Assembly (NCBI RefSeq): GCF_002369955.1
Contig: NZ_AP014564.1
Coordinates: 1,534,996 to 1,598,995 of the forward strand
Length of the DNA: 64,000 nt
Direction of reading: 5' to 3'
Source: Ichthyobacterium seriolicida
GTDB taxonomy: Bacteria; Bacteroidota; Bacteroidia; Flavobacteriales; Ichthyobacteriaceae
Numbering within the stretch: position 1 is the first letter of the stretch; each line of letters opens with the position of its first letter. The position numbers and the translations under genes are program-made. A model generated the notes under the pieces. It worked only from the letters and a program-made list of their open reading frames with translations, was not told the origin of the DNA and ran no database searches. Positions 44,362 through 54,003 of the stretch are shown here, in pieces.

Positions 44362-45231
44362 TTAATTATTCCAACTATCACTTTTGAAGGAGGTGATGTC
44401 CGTTAGAATTTCTTTGGCCATATTTTTCTGTTGCTCAGTAGTATATTGATCATATATATTTATTATTTCATCTACCTTAGGTTCTATGAGCGTTTGAATG
44501 AGAAATAACTCTCTGAACTTCTTAAAAACATCTAAAGATTTTAGAATATTAACCTTGCCCTTTTCCAAATCCGTAGACATGATATCTAATCCATTTATGT
44601 GATAATCATAAAAAGCCAATCTAAAATCTTTATTTCTATTGTCTAATAATTCCTTGATAACACTGTATCTATTTCTTCTCTGTGTAGAATCCCATCCTCT
44701 ATATCCGTTATTTCTAGCCATTATAGCTATATCTCTTGCAATCATGAATTCTTCGGTTCCCCCCAAAGGAGAAAAACAATCTTTATCCAAACCTATTACA
44801 GAATAAGCATAAAAAGCTAAGACAGAAGATAAATTGGAAATATAACTATCCTTTTGAAAATCAATAGACTGGAACTCTATGTATTCAAAGTCAAATTCTT
44901 TATCGTGAAAAGAAAATACAGGCGTGATATAAGAACCGTCATGAACAGGTCTGTTAGAAAATATCTGCAAAGAAGCATTAAAATAACCTGAAGAACCCCT
45001 TTGATTTATAGCAATTATTACACTGCAATTTATTTTTTCTTGTGATTTATATGTCTTGCCAGTCCAAATAGTATTATTAAAGAAATCTTGTATAGAGTTT
45101 GTCATAGTGACATATATATCCTTATCGGTCTCTTGTACCCTATCACTATTTACCATTACATTAAAATTTAATTCTTGAGAAAAAGAAAAAAATCTAATGA
45201 AAAGTAAAAGACAACACAAAAAATATTTCAT
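44362..45231 (-). CDS. porD: DUF4835 family protein (type IX secretion PorD-like)
   Basis: A 289-residue exported protein with a signal peptide (MKYFLCCLLLFIRFFSFSQ, cleaved near SFS-QEL). It shows the family pattern LNFNVMVNSDRVQ, VTMTNSIQDFFNNTIWTGKT, INCSVIIAINQ, VFSFHDKEFDFEYIEFQ and FYAYSVIGLDKDCFSPLGG. These match DUF4835, named PorD for type IX secretion in Bacteroidetes. No other T9SS genes are in the window. It sits between guaA and recN, 9 bp from recN; recN-DUF4835 adjacency is common in this phylum. Confidence 0.85.
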   Translation of the reverse strand: MKYFLCCLLLFIRFFSFSQELNFNVMVNSDRVQETDKDIYVTMTNSIQDFFNNTIWTGKTYKSQEKINCSVIIAINQRGSSGYFNASLQIFSNRPVHDGSYITPVFSFHDKEFDFEYIEFQSIDFQKDSYISNLSSVLAFYAYSVIGLDKDCFSPLGGTEEFMIARDIAIMARNNGYRGWDSTQRRNRYSVIKELLDNRNKDFRLAFYDYHINGLDIMSTDLEKGKVNILKSLDVFKKFRELFLIQTLIEPKVDEIINIYDQYTTEQQKNMAKEILTDITSFKSDSWNN

Positions 45232-45237
45232 AATACT

Positions 45238-46764
45238 CTATTCCCACTCTATAGTAGCTGGGGGTTTAGAACTTATATCGTATACAACCCTATTTACACC
45301 ACTTATATTATTTATTATTTCATTAGATACTTTGGCCAAAACATCATAAGGCAAATGGACCCAATCTGCTGTCATGCCGTCTAATGATTCAACAGCTCTG
45401 ATAGAAATAACTCTTTCATATGTGCGCTCATCTCCCATAACTCCTACAGATTTAACTGGAAGTAATATCACCCCAGCTTGCCATATTTTATCGTAAAGAC
45501 CACTCTTTTTTAGATGATCTATAAATATCTTATCAGCTCTTTGAACTATATCTACCTTTTCTTCTGTGATGTCTCCTAAAATCCTGATCGCTAAGCCAGG
45601 ACCCGGAAAAGGATGTCTCCCCAAAAGACCCTTATCTATATTCATCATCTCCCCTACACCACGCACCTCATCTTTAAAAAGAGTTTTTAACGGTTCTACT
45701 ATTTTCAGTTTCATATAATCGGGTAACCCCCCTACATTGTGATGAGATTTTATAGTAGCCGAAGGGCCATTTACAGATATAGACTCTATCACATCGGGAT
45801 AAATAGTGCCTTGAGCAAGCCATTTTACATCTTCTATCTCTTTGGCTTCTCTGTCAAACACCTCTATGAAGACCCTACCTATTATCTTTCTCTTCTCCTC
45901 TGGATCTGACTTCCCAGATAAAGCAGACAAAAATATGTTTTTAGCATCTACTCCCTTTATATTTAAGCCCATATTCTCATACTGCTCCAAAACCTCTTCA
46001 AATTCATTCTTTCTCAACAAGCCATTATCTACAAAAATACAGTACAACCTATCTCCTATAGCTCTTTGTAAAAGCATTGCTGTAACAGTAGAATCTACAC
46101 CTCCCGAAAGACCTAAAACTACTTTGTCATCTTTTATTTTCTCCTTTAATTCTGTAACAGTTCTCTGCACAAATGAGTCGGCAGTCCAATTAGCTTTAGA
46201 TCCTACTATATCGATTAAAAAATTTCTGAGCAACTTAGCACCATCACTAGTGTGGTACACTTCAGGATGAAACTGAATCCCAAAACAACACTCATCTATG
46301 ACTTGGTAAGCAGCTATCTCTACCGATTCTGTACTGGCTATAATTTTAGAGTTTCTAGGCAATTCTAAAATAGTATCACCGTGGCTCATCCACACTTGTG
46401 CCCCATTAGATATACCTTCAAAAAGAGGTGAATTACTATCTACATAAGTCAGATTAGCTCTTCCGTATTCTCTTTTATCTGAACTGCTGACATTACCTCC
46501 AAAACATTTTGCCAAATACTGAGCTCCAAAACATATAGCCAAAATAGGTTGTCGACCCTTTATATGAGACAAATCTATATGAGGAGAATTTTCATCATTA
46601 ACAGAAAAAGGACTGCCAGATAAAATAACAGCTTTCCAACTGTCAATATCACCTGGCAAATTGTTATAAGGATGAATTTCACAATATATGTTTAACTCCC
46701 TCACACGCCTAGCTATGAGCTGTGTGTATTGAGAACCTATGTCTACAATAAGTATTTTATCCAT
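45238..46764 (-). CDS. guaA: GMP synthase (glutamine-hydrolysing)
   Basis: Converts XMP to GMP. The 508-residue protein has the N-terminal class I glutamine amidotransferase ([20 protein letters not shown]; nucleophile in [16 protein letters not shown]; catalytic His-Glu in [12 protein letters not shown]), the PP-loop ATP pyrophosphatase domain ([20 protein letters not shown]) and the C-terminal dimerisation domain ending [11 protein letters not shown], the canonical GuaA terminus. All residues expected are present. It is 6 bp before porD in the same direction. Confidence 0.97.
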   Translation of the reverse strand: MDKILIVDIGSQYTQLIARRVRELNIYCEIHPYNNLPGDIDSWKAVILSGSPFSVNDENSPHIDLSHIKGRQPILAICFGAQYLAKCFGGNVSSSDKREYGRANLTYVDSNSPLFEGISNGAQVWMSHGDTILELPRNSKIIASTESVEIAAYQVIDECCFGIQFHPEVYHTSDGAKLLRNFLIDIVGSKANWTADSFVQRTVTELKEKIKDDKVVLGLSGGVDSTVTAMLLQRAIGDRLYCIFVDNGLLRKNEFEEVLEQYENMGLNIKGVDAKNIFLSALSGKSDPEEKRKIIGRVFIEVFDREAKEIEDVKWLAQGTIYPDVIESISVNGPSATIKSHHNVGGLPDYMKLKIVEPLKTLFKDEVRGVGEMMNIDKGLLGRHPFPGPGLAIRILGDITEEKVDIVQRADKIFIDHLKKSGLYDKIWQAGVILLPVKSVGVMGDERTYERVISIRAVESLDGMTADWVHLPYDVLAKVSNEIINNISGVNRVVYDISSKPPATIEWE

Positions 46765-46781
46765 TTTTTTTATATATAACT

Positions 46782-47429
46782 CTAAGATTCGAAAATAGAC
46801 CTTCCTACCCTAATCATATTGCTTCCATTTTCAATAGCTATAGAGTAATCATTGCTCATACCCATAGATATGATTTTTAAGCCAAAATCCTTTTTAAAAG
46901 TCTGAAATAAACTATTCAAAGAAACAAACTCTTTAGATATCTGTTCTATATCTTTTGTATTAGTAGCCATACCCATGAGCCCTAAAATATTCACATTACT
47001 CAATTGGCCTATATCCTCTGAAAAGAAAAAATCTTTTAAATCACTCTCTGAAAAACCATATTTGTCAACTTCCTTAGATATGTTTAACTGTAACAGACAA
47101 TTTATTTTTCTATTATTCTGTATAGCTCTTTTATTTATTTCCTTGAGTAATTTCAAACTATCCACAGAGTGAATAAGCTCCACAAAAGGAGCTATGTATT
47201 TAACCTTATTCACTTGTAAATGTCCAATCATATGCCATCTTATATCTTTTGGAAGCTCTTGATATTTATCACATAAATCTCTGACTCTATTCTCCCCAAA
47301 ATCACGATGCTTAGCATTATAAACCTCCTCTATATCTCTTATTGATCTCTTCTTAGAGACAACCACCAGTTTAACATAATCTGGAACAGAATTTATTATA
47401 TCATATAAGTTTCTAGCTATATCTAACAC
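46782..47429 (-). CDS. yggS: YggS family PLP-binding protein
   Basis: PLP homeostasis protein (PLPBP/YggS/PipY family), 215 residues, alanine-racemase-like barrel without racemase activity. Visible are [19 protein letters not shown] with the PLP lysine, [67 protein letters not shown] and [20 protein letters not shown]. Length is a little short of the 230-residue norm. The serA frame overlaps its start by 7 bp, consistent with cotranscription. Confidence 0.93.
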   Translation of the reverse strand: MLDIARNLYDIINSVPDYVKLVVVSKKRSIRDIEEVYNAKHRDFGENRVRDLCDKYQELPKDIRWHMIGHLQVNKVKYIAPFVELIHSVDSLKLLKEINKRAIQNNRKINCLLQLNISKEVDKYGFSESDLKDFFFSEDIGQLSNVNILGLMGMATNTKDIEQISKEFVSLNSLFQTFKKDFGLKIISMGMSNDYSIAIENGSNMIRVGRSIFES

Positions 47430-48403
47430 TTTATATGTAGATCCTTTTTGAACATATTTATAATCTCATCTGCTAATTCCTCACCTATCCTGTCTTGAGC
47501 CTCTAAGGTAGATGCTCCTATATGAGGACTTAATGATATTTTTGGATTCATCAATACCTTTATGTCTGGAGTGGGTTCATTTTCAAAAACATCTAATCCA
47601 GCAAAGCTGATATGATCTTCCTCTATAGCCTTTAATAAAGCCTTTTCATCTATAGTTCCACCCCTAGACGCATTTACTATTCCACTTCCTTTTTTCATCA
47701 TAGAAATCTCCTTAGAACCTATCAACGACCTGTTTTTTTCATCAGCTGGAACATGTAAAGTGATAAAATCCGAATTCTTTAAAACCTCATCCTTTGTCGA
47801 TGTCTTTATTTTGAAAGGTAATTTCCTCCCATCGAAAAAATCCATATCAAAAGATATTTCATCTACATTTTTATCATGGGTTATTACATTCATACCTATC
47901 CCAACAGCTATCTTAACAACCCCTATTCCAATTCTCCCTACTCCTATAACACCTATGGTTTTCCCTCTCAACTCTATGCCAGAGGCATATCGCTTTTTAA
48001 GTGATTTAAAATGAGTATCCCCCTCTAATGGCATATCTCTATTAGACTGATGTAAATTTCTAACCATAGAAAAAATATGAGAAAAAACTAATTCAGCTAC
48101 AGAATTAGACGAAGCCAAAGGAGTATTTATAACTCTTATACCCTTGTCCCTTGCGTAATCTACATCTATGTTATCCATACCTACCCCACCTCTTCCTATA
48201 AGTTTTATAGATTTACAATTATCTATAATATCTCTCTTAACTTTTGTAGAGCTTCTAACTAATAAAACAGATATTTCTTCCTTATTGATAAAGTCTATTA
48301 AATCATCTTGTTTTACGCTTTGAGTTATAATATCAAACCCACTTTCTCTTAACTTCTTCTCACCTACTGAAGAAATACCATCATTAGCTAAAACTTTTAC
48401 CAT
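47423..48403 (-). CDS. serA: D-3-phosphoglycerate dehydrogenase, short form without ACT domain
   Basis: First step of serine synthesis, NAD-dependent. The 326 residues contain LIGRGGVGMDNIDVDYA, SVAELVFSHIFSMVRNLHQ, the NAD motif GKTIGVIGVGRIGIGVVKIA, DFITLHVPADEKNRSLIG, GIVNASRGGTIDEKALLKAI and LDVFENEP...LSPHIGASTLEAQDRIG with the catalytic His. The regulatory ACT domain of E. coli SerA is absent, as in other Bacteroidetes. It lies 12 bp after serC and overlaps yggS, so serC-serA-yggS are a unit. Confidence 0.93.
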   Translation of the reverse strand: MVKVLANDGISSVGEKKLRESGFDIITQSVKQDDLIDFINKEEISVLLVRSSTKVKRDIIDNCKSIKLIGRGGVGMDNIDVDYARDKGIRVINTPLASSNSVAELVFSHIFSMVRNLHQSNRDMPLEGDTHFKSLKKRYASGIELRGKTIGVIGVGRIGIGVVKIAVGIGMNVITHDKNVDEISFDMDFFDGRKLPFKIKTSTKDEVLKNSDFITLHVPADEKNRSLIGSKEISMMKKGSGIVNASRGGTIDEKALLKAIEEDHISFAGLDVFENEPTPDIKVLMNPKISLSPHIGASTLEAQDRIGEELADEIINMFKKDLHIKC

Positions 48404-48415
48404 ATTATTATATTT

Positions 48416-49480
48416 TTAACATTTTTTTTCTAAATCTCGCATTATCTCGACTAATACATTTACACTGTCAATAGTCATAGCATTGTATATAGATGCTCTA
48501 TACCCTCCCACTAATCTGTGTCCATTTATACCAACTATATTAGCCTCCTTACAGAGTTGAACAAATTTACTCTCTACTGACTTATCTTTCAATATAAATG
48601 TAACATTCATAAGTGAACGATCCTCTCTCATGGCATTCCCCACAAAAAGTGGATTTCTATCTATTTCATCGTATAACAAATTTGCTTTTTCTTCGCTTGT
48701 ATGTTCAAATACTTTTACCCCTCCCTCTCTCTTGAACCACTCCAGAGTGAGCATGACCGTATATACAGCTAACACAGAAGGAGTATTTAACATACTCCCA
48801 GCATCTATATGTTTTCTATAATTTAAAATATTAGGTATAGCCCTGCCAGTATCTCCTAAGAGTTCATCCTTTACTATTACTAATGTAACACCTGCAGGAC
48901 CTATATTTTTTTGAGCTCCTGCATATATAAGTCCGTGTTTTGATACATCTATTTCCCTACTAAATATATCTGATGACATATCGCTAACTAAAAACACATC
49001 AGACTCTGGATGTCTCTTAAATTGAGTTCCAAAAATTGTATTATTAGAAGTATAGTGCAAATACGCTAAATCATTTGGGACAGTATATTCTTTTGGTATA
49101 TAATTAAAATTCTTATCCGACGAATCAGCCACAACAGTTACATCACCTACGTTTTTTGCCTCTGCTATGGCTTTTTTAGACCAAACACCTGTATTTATAT
49201 ATCCTGCTCTCTTATTTTTATGTAATAAATTAACAGGAGCCATGAGGAATTGCATGCTAGCCCCCCCTTGCAAAAACAATACTGAATAACCTTCTGGAAC
49301 ATCCAATAACTCTTTGACCAAACCCCTGGCCCTTTCCATTACATCTACAAACTTGCTACCTCTATGAGATATCTCAGCAATAGATAATTCTCTATCGTTA
49401 TAAACTGATTCTGATAATTGTTTTAAAACTTCTCTATTTAAAATACCAGGACCTGCACTAAAATTGTGAAACTTAACCAT
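48416..49480 (-). CDS. serC: phosphoserine aminotransferase
   Basis: Converts 3-phosphohydroxypyruvate to phosphoserine, with a second role in pyridoxal phosphate synthesis. The 354-residue protein opens KFHNFSAGPGILNREVLKQL and has SHRGSKFVDVMERA, VLFLQGGASMQF, SDMSSDIFSREIDVSK and IYAGAQKNIGPAGVTLVIV with the PLP lysine, then MLNTPSVLAVYTV and the end HRLVGGYRASIYNAM. The start at 49480 is used because the SAGP motif follows at once. A near-exact 50-bp duplication of the start region lies just upstream (49511-49560). With pdxJ earlier in the window it fits DXP-dependent B6 synthesis. Confidence 0.96.
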   Translation of the reverse strand: MVKFHNFSAGPGILNREVLKQLSESVYNDRELSIAEISHRGSKFVDVMERARGLVKELLDVPEGYSVLFLQGGASMQFLMAPVNLLHKNKRAGYINTGVWSKKAIAEAKNVGDVTVVADSSDKNFNYIPKEYTVPNDLAYLHYTSNNTIFGTQFKRHPESDVFLVSDMSSDIFSREIDVSKHGLIYAGAQKNIGPAGVTLVIVKDELLGDTGRAIPNILNYRKHIDAGSMLNTPSVLAVYTVMLTLEWFKREGGVKVFEHTSEEKANLLYDEIDRNPLFVGNAMREDRSLMNVTFILKDKSVESKFVQLCKEANIVGINGHRLVGGYRASIYNAMTIDSVNVLVEIMRDLEKKC

Positions 49481-49560
49481 TATTTTTTTTTCTAAAAAAT
49501 GTTATTTTATAAAATTGTGAAACTTAACCATTATTTTTTTTCTAAAAAATGTTATTTTAT
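49460..49560. repeat. tandem 50-bp duplication over the serC start
   Basis: Two direct units, 49460-49510 and 49511-49560, each carrying aaaattgtgaaacttaacca (reverse complement of the serC start) and ctaaaaaatgttattttat. They differ by one T in a homopolymer. The upstream copy therefore has a second ATG (49529-49531) in the same context, but its frame stops after nine codons (MVKFHNFIK). Confidence 0.9.
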
Positions 49561-49573
49561 ATGAAATATATAT

Positions 49574-50365
49574 CTATAAAATATCATGTACTACAACAAC
49601 CGTTCCTATTGAGAAACAATACAGAGAAAAATATTTAATATTACTCTTCTCAACTAATTTTATCATCGACCTACACGCTATAATCCCAGTTAAAAAAGAC
49701 ACAATAAATGCTATAGCTAAATCTATGTTACTTATCTCTAAAAAACTCATTTGCCCACTAGAAATATCCTTTATGCCCTTTGCTAACACTAAAGGTATCA
49801 CCATCAAAAATGAAAACTTAGCAGATTCTCTCTTGTTATTTCCAAGGACAACAGCAGTTGAAATAGTCAAACCAGATCTGGATATTCCAGGTAATATGGC
49901 TATGGCCTGTGCCACACCTATAAAAAATGAATCTAAAAAAGAAATTAGCTTAGATGAATATTGTTCTTTGTTTAAAACAAGTAAAATAATTCCATTTAAT
50001 ATTAACATGGATCCTATAAATATAGTGTTCCCATTAAACAGTTTTTCTATTTCATCGAGCAGAAATAACCCAACACAAGTCGAAGGAATAATAGACAAAA
50101 GTATTTTCAAAGAAAAATCAGCATGAATATTCCATTTGGTAGTAAAAAGTCCTGAAAAAATATCTTTGATTTCTTTTTTAAATACAACTAAAGTGCTAAA
50201 AACAGTCGCTAAATGTAGGACCACGGTCAAAAGTAAACTGTCTTTTGAAGATATATCGTATCCCAAAACAACTTTAACTAATTCTAGGTGACCACTAGAC
50301 GATATAGGCAAAAATTCTGTCAACCCTTGTACTATTGCCAATATGATTAACTCTATTATCCCCAT
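49574..50365 (-). CDS. uppP: undecaprenyl-diphosphatase
   Basis: Recycles undecaprenyl pyrophosphate to the monophosphate carrier for peptidoglycan and surface polysaccharide synthesis, at the inner membrane; also called BacA. The 263-residue polytopic protein has the signature AIVQGLTEFLPISSSGHLEL near the N terminus, ILPGISRSGLTISTAVVLG in the second half, and eight or so membrane segments. It is 3 bp downstream of the DUF3098 gene, in the ftsX-DUF3098-uppP order common in this phylum. Confidence 0.95.
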   Translation of the reverse strand: MGIIELIILAIVQGLTEFLPISSSGHLELVKVVLGYDISSKDSLLLTVVLHLATVFSTLVVFKKEIKDIFSGLFTTKWNIHADFSLKILLSIIPSTCVGLFLLDEIEKLFNGNTIFIGSMLILNGIILLVLNKEQYSSKLISFLDSFFIGVAQAIAILPGISRSGLTISTAVVLGNNKRESAKFSFLMVIPLVLAKGIKDISSGQMSFLEISNIDLAIAFIVSFLTGIIACRSMIKLVEKSNIKYFSLYCFSIGTVVVVHDIL

Positions 50366-50368
50366 TAA

Positions 50369-50581
50369 TTAAGGTTTTAGCATAATAGAATAGACTAACA
50401 TAGAAAAACCAGAAATCAAAAAAAACGGCGAAACTATCAATCTCCTAGTATTAAAGATATCTTCACTAAAAGAATAAGGATCTGAAGCCTCCCCTCCAGA
50501 TAGCAAGACAAAACCAATTACCAATAATGCTATACTAGCAAACATAAATAGGTAATTTTTCTTTCCAAAAATAGAATTCAT
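50369..50581 (-). CDS. DUF3098 family membrane protein
   Basis: A 70-residue protein with two predicted membrane helices (about residues 11-28 and 49-67) joined by GGEASDPYSFSEDIFNTRR, characteristic of DUF3098 proteins encoded between ftsX and uppP in Bacteroidetes. No known activity; a role in division or envelope assembly is suggested only by position. Gaps of 6 and 3 bp to its neighbours indicate one transcript. Confidence 0.85.
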   Translation of the reverse strand: MNSIFGKKNYLFMFASIALLVIGFVLLSGGEASDPYSFSEDIFNTRRLIVSPFFLISGFSMLVYSIMLKP

Positions 50582-50587
50582 AATATT

Positions 50588-51457
50588 TTAATAATGCATT
50601 TGTTGTGCTGAGATGTGTAACAAGCGCCTTAGCATTATAAAAGTACTAAGCAACAAAATTACAATCCCACTTATAAATATTCCCAATACAAGAATGACAA
50701 AGGTCATCATATTATCTGTTATAATATTTGGAAATACCTTATCTACATAATACAAACCAGAAAAAAATAGTGCTGATGAAATAACACTACTAGTAATACC
50801 TATACTGATGCTCTTGAGCAAAAATGGTTTAGATATAAACCACTCTGTGGCTCCTACCAATTGCATAGTCTTTATGAGAAATCTCTTGGAATAGAGAGCT
50901 AAACGAATAGAATTATTGATAAGTATAATGGATATTAGTATAAATATGGAGGATATTATAATGAGATACATACTTACTTTGTTTATGTTATTGACTATTC
51001 TTTTAACCAGATAGCTGTCGTAAGACACATCCAAAACAATAGGATTATCTATTAATTCATCTTCTAGTTTTTTGATATTATCAGGATCAACATAGTAAGA
51101 CTTTAGTTTTATATCCATAGACTCCGAAAGAGGATTATAACCTATAAAATCTATAAAATCCTCTCCTAAATCTCTCTTTAATATCTGCCCAGCCCTATCT
51201 TTACTTATATAGTCTACAGATTTTATATACTCTCTTAACCTAAGACTCTTTTCGATTTTTTTTAGCTCTAAGCTATTTACATCTTCTTTAAAAAAGATAG
51301 ACAATTTCAAATTCTCTTTGATGTGATCTGATAAAAATTTAGAATTCAAAACTAAAAAACCCAAAATACTCAAAGTCAAAAGAACTAGTGAAACACTTAT
51401 CACGACATAAGTGTAAGCTGATCTCAAACGGGTTTTATCGTAATTGTCTTGTGCCAT
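50588..51457 (-). CDS. ftsX: cell division protein FtsX
   Basis: Permease-like partner of FtsE that activates septal murein hydrolases. The 289-residue protein has a short cytoplasmic N terminus, TM1 (about residues 15-33), a periplasmic domain (LKLSIFFKEDVNSLELKKIE to YLVKRIVNNIN), and three further helices with the FtsX motif QLVGATEWFISKPFLLKSI. Typical FtsX architecture. FtsE is not adjacent. First of the ftsX-DUF3098-uppP operon; divergent from the serine hydrolase gene. Confidence 0.93.
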   Translation of the reverse strand: MAQDNYDKTRLRSAYTYVVISVSLVLLTLSILGFLVLNSKFLSDHIKENLKLSIFFKEDVNSLELKKIEKSLRLREYIKSVDYISKDRAGQILKRDLGEDFIDFIGYNPLSESMDIKLKSYYVDPDNIKKLEDELIDNPIVLDVSYDSYLVKRIVNNINKVSMYLIIISSIFILISIILINNSIRLALYSKRFLIKTMQLVGATEWFISKPFLLKSISIGITSSVISSALFFSGLYYVDKVFPNIITDNMMTFVILVLGIFISGIVILLLSTFIMLRRLLHISAQQMHY

Positions 51458-51598
51458 ATCGCAGAAAAACGCCGCGAATATATAAAAGTTATACTAGCTG
51501 CTTGCATTTTATTTTAAAGGCAAACTACAAATATTTGCATTTGGCACTAGTAAAATGAACTAATTTTACCCTTGTAATTATAAACGATACTTTTTGAG

Positions 51599-52762
51599 AT
51601 GAAAAAAAATATTTTCCTAAAAGGAGTAGCAGTATTTGTAACACTACTAAGCGCTATTGTAATAGTTATATTTGTGACTGATAATACTTACCTCTTTAAC
51701 GGTGTGAGATTGACCTACCTAAAAGGAGAGAAGAGTTCTAATATTGATGATGGAGTAGACTTTCCATATAATGTCATTGAAACTTCAGAGATTCAGCCAT
51801 GGGAAAAGGATGAAAAATACAATCAAATAGAGCTCTCAAACTCCTTAAAAGAAGAATTAAAAAAATCTGAAACCACAGCCTTTTTAATAATTAAAGACAG
51901 TAAAATAATCAAGGAATTATACTTCGATAATTATAACCAAAATAGTTTAACAAACTCTTTTTCTATGGCAAAGACAATGGTTACACTCTTATTGGGTGCA
52001 GCCATTCAAGACGGCTTTATAAAAAGTTTAGATCAGCCTATTACGGATTTTCTGCCTGAATTTATAGGTGATGACCATGCAGAAAAAACTACTATAAGAG
52101 ATCTGTCAGCTATGACAGCGGGATACTCTTGGGTAGAAGATTACCATAGTCCCTTTAGTAATATGGCAAAAGCTTATTATGGAAACAACCTAGAAAAACT
52201 AATACTCAGTATCAATTTCAACAAGGAATCTGGAAAAGAACACGAATACCTCTCGGGAGTAACTCAATTATTGAGTATTATCATTATGAGAACTACAAAA
52301 CAATCCTTATCAGAATATTTATCGCTCAAGTTCTGGAAACCTATGGGAATGAGAAGTAATGCCCTATGGTCTAAAGACGATCCAAAGGGAATGGAAAAAG
52401 GCTTTTGCTGCGTGCACTCTAACGCAAGAGATTTTGCTAAACTTGGAAGACTTCTTATGCAAAAAGGCAATTGGAATGGAAACCAATTAATAGACTCCAC
52501 CTTTGTATCAAAAATGATAACCCCAAATTACAAAGCTTTTAAAAACAAACCCGCTATATATGGATACTCTCTTTGGACAGATTATCAATACAATCCAATT
52601 TTTTACTCGATGATAGGACACCTGGGACAGGTAGTAATTTGCATCCCTTCTAAAAACATCATAATCTGTAGATTGGGCAAAAAAAAGAACAAAACAAAAG
52701 AAGGTGCAATTCCAGGAGGAAATGTCTATTATTACGTAGATGAGGTATTAAAAATTATTTAA
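51599..52762 (+). CDS. serine hydrolase (class C beta-lactamase-like)
   Basis: A 387-residue exported or membrane-anchored protein: one N-terminal hydrophobic helix (about residues 9-27). The beta-lactamase/penicillin-binding fold shows the SxxK motif FSMAK (Ser122, Lys125), TTIRDLSAMTAGYSW, the YxS/N-type EYLSGVTQLL and the third motif as GHLGQ. Substrates of this family range from D-Ala peptides to esters, so beta-lactam hydrolysis is not implied. It is on the plus strand, between divergent ftsX and convergent acyltransferase, and monocistronic. Confidence 0.88.
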   Translation: MKKNIFLKGVAVFVTLLSAIVIVIFVTDNTYLFNGVRLTYLKGEKSSNIDDGVDFPYNVIETSEIQPWEKDEKYNQIELSNSLKEELKKSETTAFLIIKDSKIIKELYFDNYNQNSLTNSFSMAKTMVTLLLGAAIQDGFIKSLDQPITDFLPEFIGDDHAEKTTIRDLSAMTAGYSWVEDYHSPFSNMAKAYYGNNLEKLILSINFNKESGKEHEYLSGVTQLLSIIIMRTTKQSLSEYLSLKFWKPMGMRSNALWSKDDPKGMEKGFCCVHSNARDFAKLGRLLMQKGNWNGNQLIDSTFVSKMITPNYKAFKNKPAIYGYSLWTDYQYNPIFYSMIGHLGQVVICIPSKNIIICRLGKKKNKTKEGAIPGGNVYYYVDEVLKII

Positions 52763-52776
52763 CACTCAAGAAAAAC

Positions 52777-53934
52777 TTACAGATCATCATCACTGATATT
52801 TATGTAACTAAATACAGGGTTAGAATACATTTTTAATAAGTTTTGTCTTACTTCCTTCTCTTTATTTTTGAACAAAGCAGAGCTAATATCGATGCGTTTT
52901 TCAAATAACTTTCTTTCATCTTCCGTATAGAAATTGGTATACACGTCTGTATTATTTATAATATCTGCAGCTATATAGTTTGTAGGCCATAGCTTATAAG
53001 ACTTTATTACTTCCTTATCTATAATACTAGCTATAGCCTTATATTTATCATTTTCACTCTTTATACCTCTGACAAATTCTAATTCTTCATAAAGAGGCTT
53101 ATTTATAGATAAGGATATATTCTTTTTTTGGCCAAAAAGACCCTTAGCAACATTCTGTATATCTTCATTTCTATGTTTTTTATACTCTTGCTCATTTTCT
53201 TTTGCTAATAATTCTGGAATTTTAAGACTATCTGTAGGATCATATTCATATGAAATAGATGTAGGGACCAATTTCAATGACTGAAAATAATCCACTATAC
53301 CCTGACCTTTTTCTCTACTCATAGAAATCATTTTTAATACAGCAGGATTAGTTATATCATGTCCCGTTTTCGCCCTACCACCTTTTTGAGCTATCCAAAT
53401 AGATATATTTTCCTCAAAAATGCTCTGTTTTATATATGAAGATAACTTCATAGAATTAGCTAAATGCTCTCTAGGAGATGAACTAGACCTATTTACAAAA
53501 AAATTTTTATTGAGTCTAGCTAATGTCTTTATAAGGGGTTTCTTTATCAGGTTATCTCCTATAGCTATTCTAGATGTGTCGTAATTGTTCTCTATTAGAT
53601 AGAAATTCAAAATGACTGCATCTAATAATATATCCCTATGATTAGAAATATATAGATAAGAAGTGTCCTTTTTTACATTTTCCAAGCCGAAATAGGTTAT
53701 CTTCTCTGCAGCTTTGTCTAATACTTTTTTTAACCCTACATAGGTTATCTTACTTATAAAATCATCAGAAGTTTTAATAGTCCCTAAAAAATCATTAAGC
53801 TTATCTTCATCTTCATAAATGGGATAAATATATCTCACCAAAGCCCTAAATGAAGGATGACTAGAAATTTCATTTATTACATCTGGAATTTCAGAATCAA
53901 AAAAAGGTCTTATATCTCTGTATATATCTGTCAT
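52777..53934 (-). CDS. PlsC-type acyltransferase domain protein
   Basis: Predicted glycerolipid acyltransferase, 385 residues. The HxxxxD motif is SNHRDILLDAVIL (His near residue 98), followed by the FVNRSSSSPREHLAN and WIAQKGGRAKTGHD segments of the family, the latter aligning with the EGTRS-type block. The N- and C-terminal extensions beyond the roughly 200-residue catalytic domain, and the late LKLVPTSISYEYDP block, are typical of the long Bacteroidetes version annotated as 1-acyl-glycerol-3-phosphate acyltransferase. Exact acyl acceptor unknown. Convergent with the serine hydrolase, 14 bp apart. Confidence 0.85.
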   Translation of the reverse strand: MTDIYRDIRPFFDSEIPDVINEISSHPSFRALVRYIYPIYEDEDKLNDFLGTIKTSDDFISKITYVGLKKVLDKAAEKITYFGLENVKKDTSYLYISNHRDILLDAVILNFYLIENNYDTSRIAIGDNLIKKPLIKTLARLNKNFFVNRSSSSPREHLANSMKLSSYIKQSIFEENISIWIAQKGGRAKTGHDITNPAVLKMISMSREKGQGIVDYFQSLKLVPTSISYEYDPTDSLKIPELLAKENEQEYKKHRNEDIQNVAKGLFGQKKNISLSINKPLYEELEFVRGIKSENDKYKAIASIIDKEVIKSYKLWPTNYIAADIINNTDVYTNFYTEDERKLFEKRIDISSALFKNKEKEVRQNLLKMYSNPVFSYINISDDDL

Positions 53935-54003
53935 ATGTTATAATGAATATTCATAAAACTATTTAAAAAAACACCTCAAAATTTGAGATAAACTATAAAC
54001 TAT

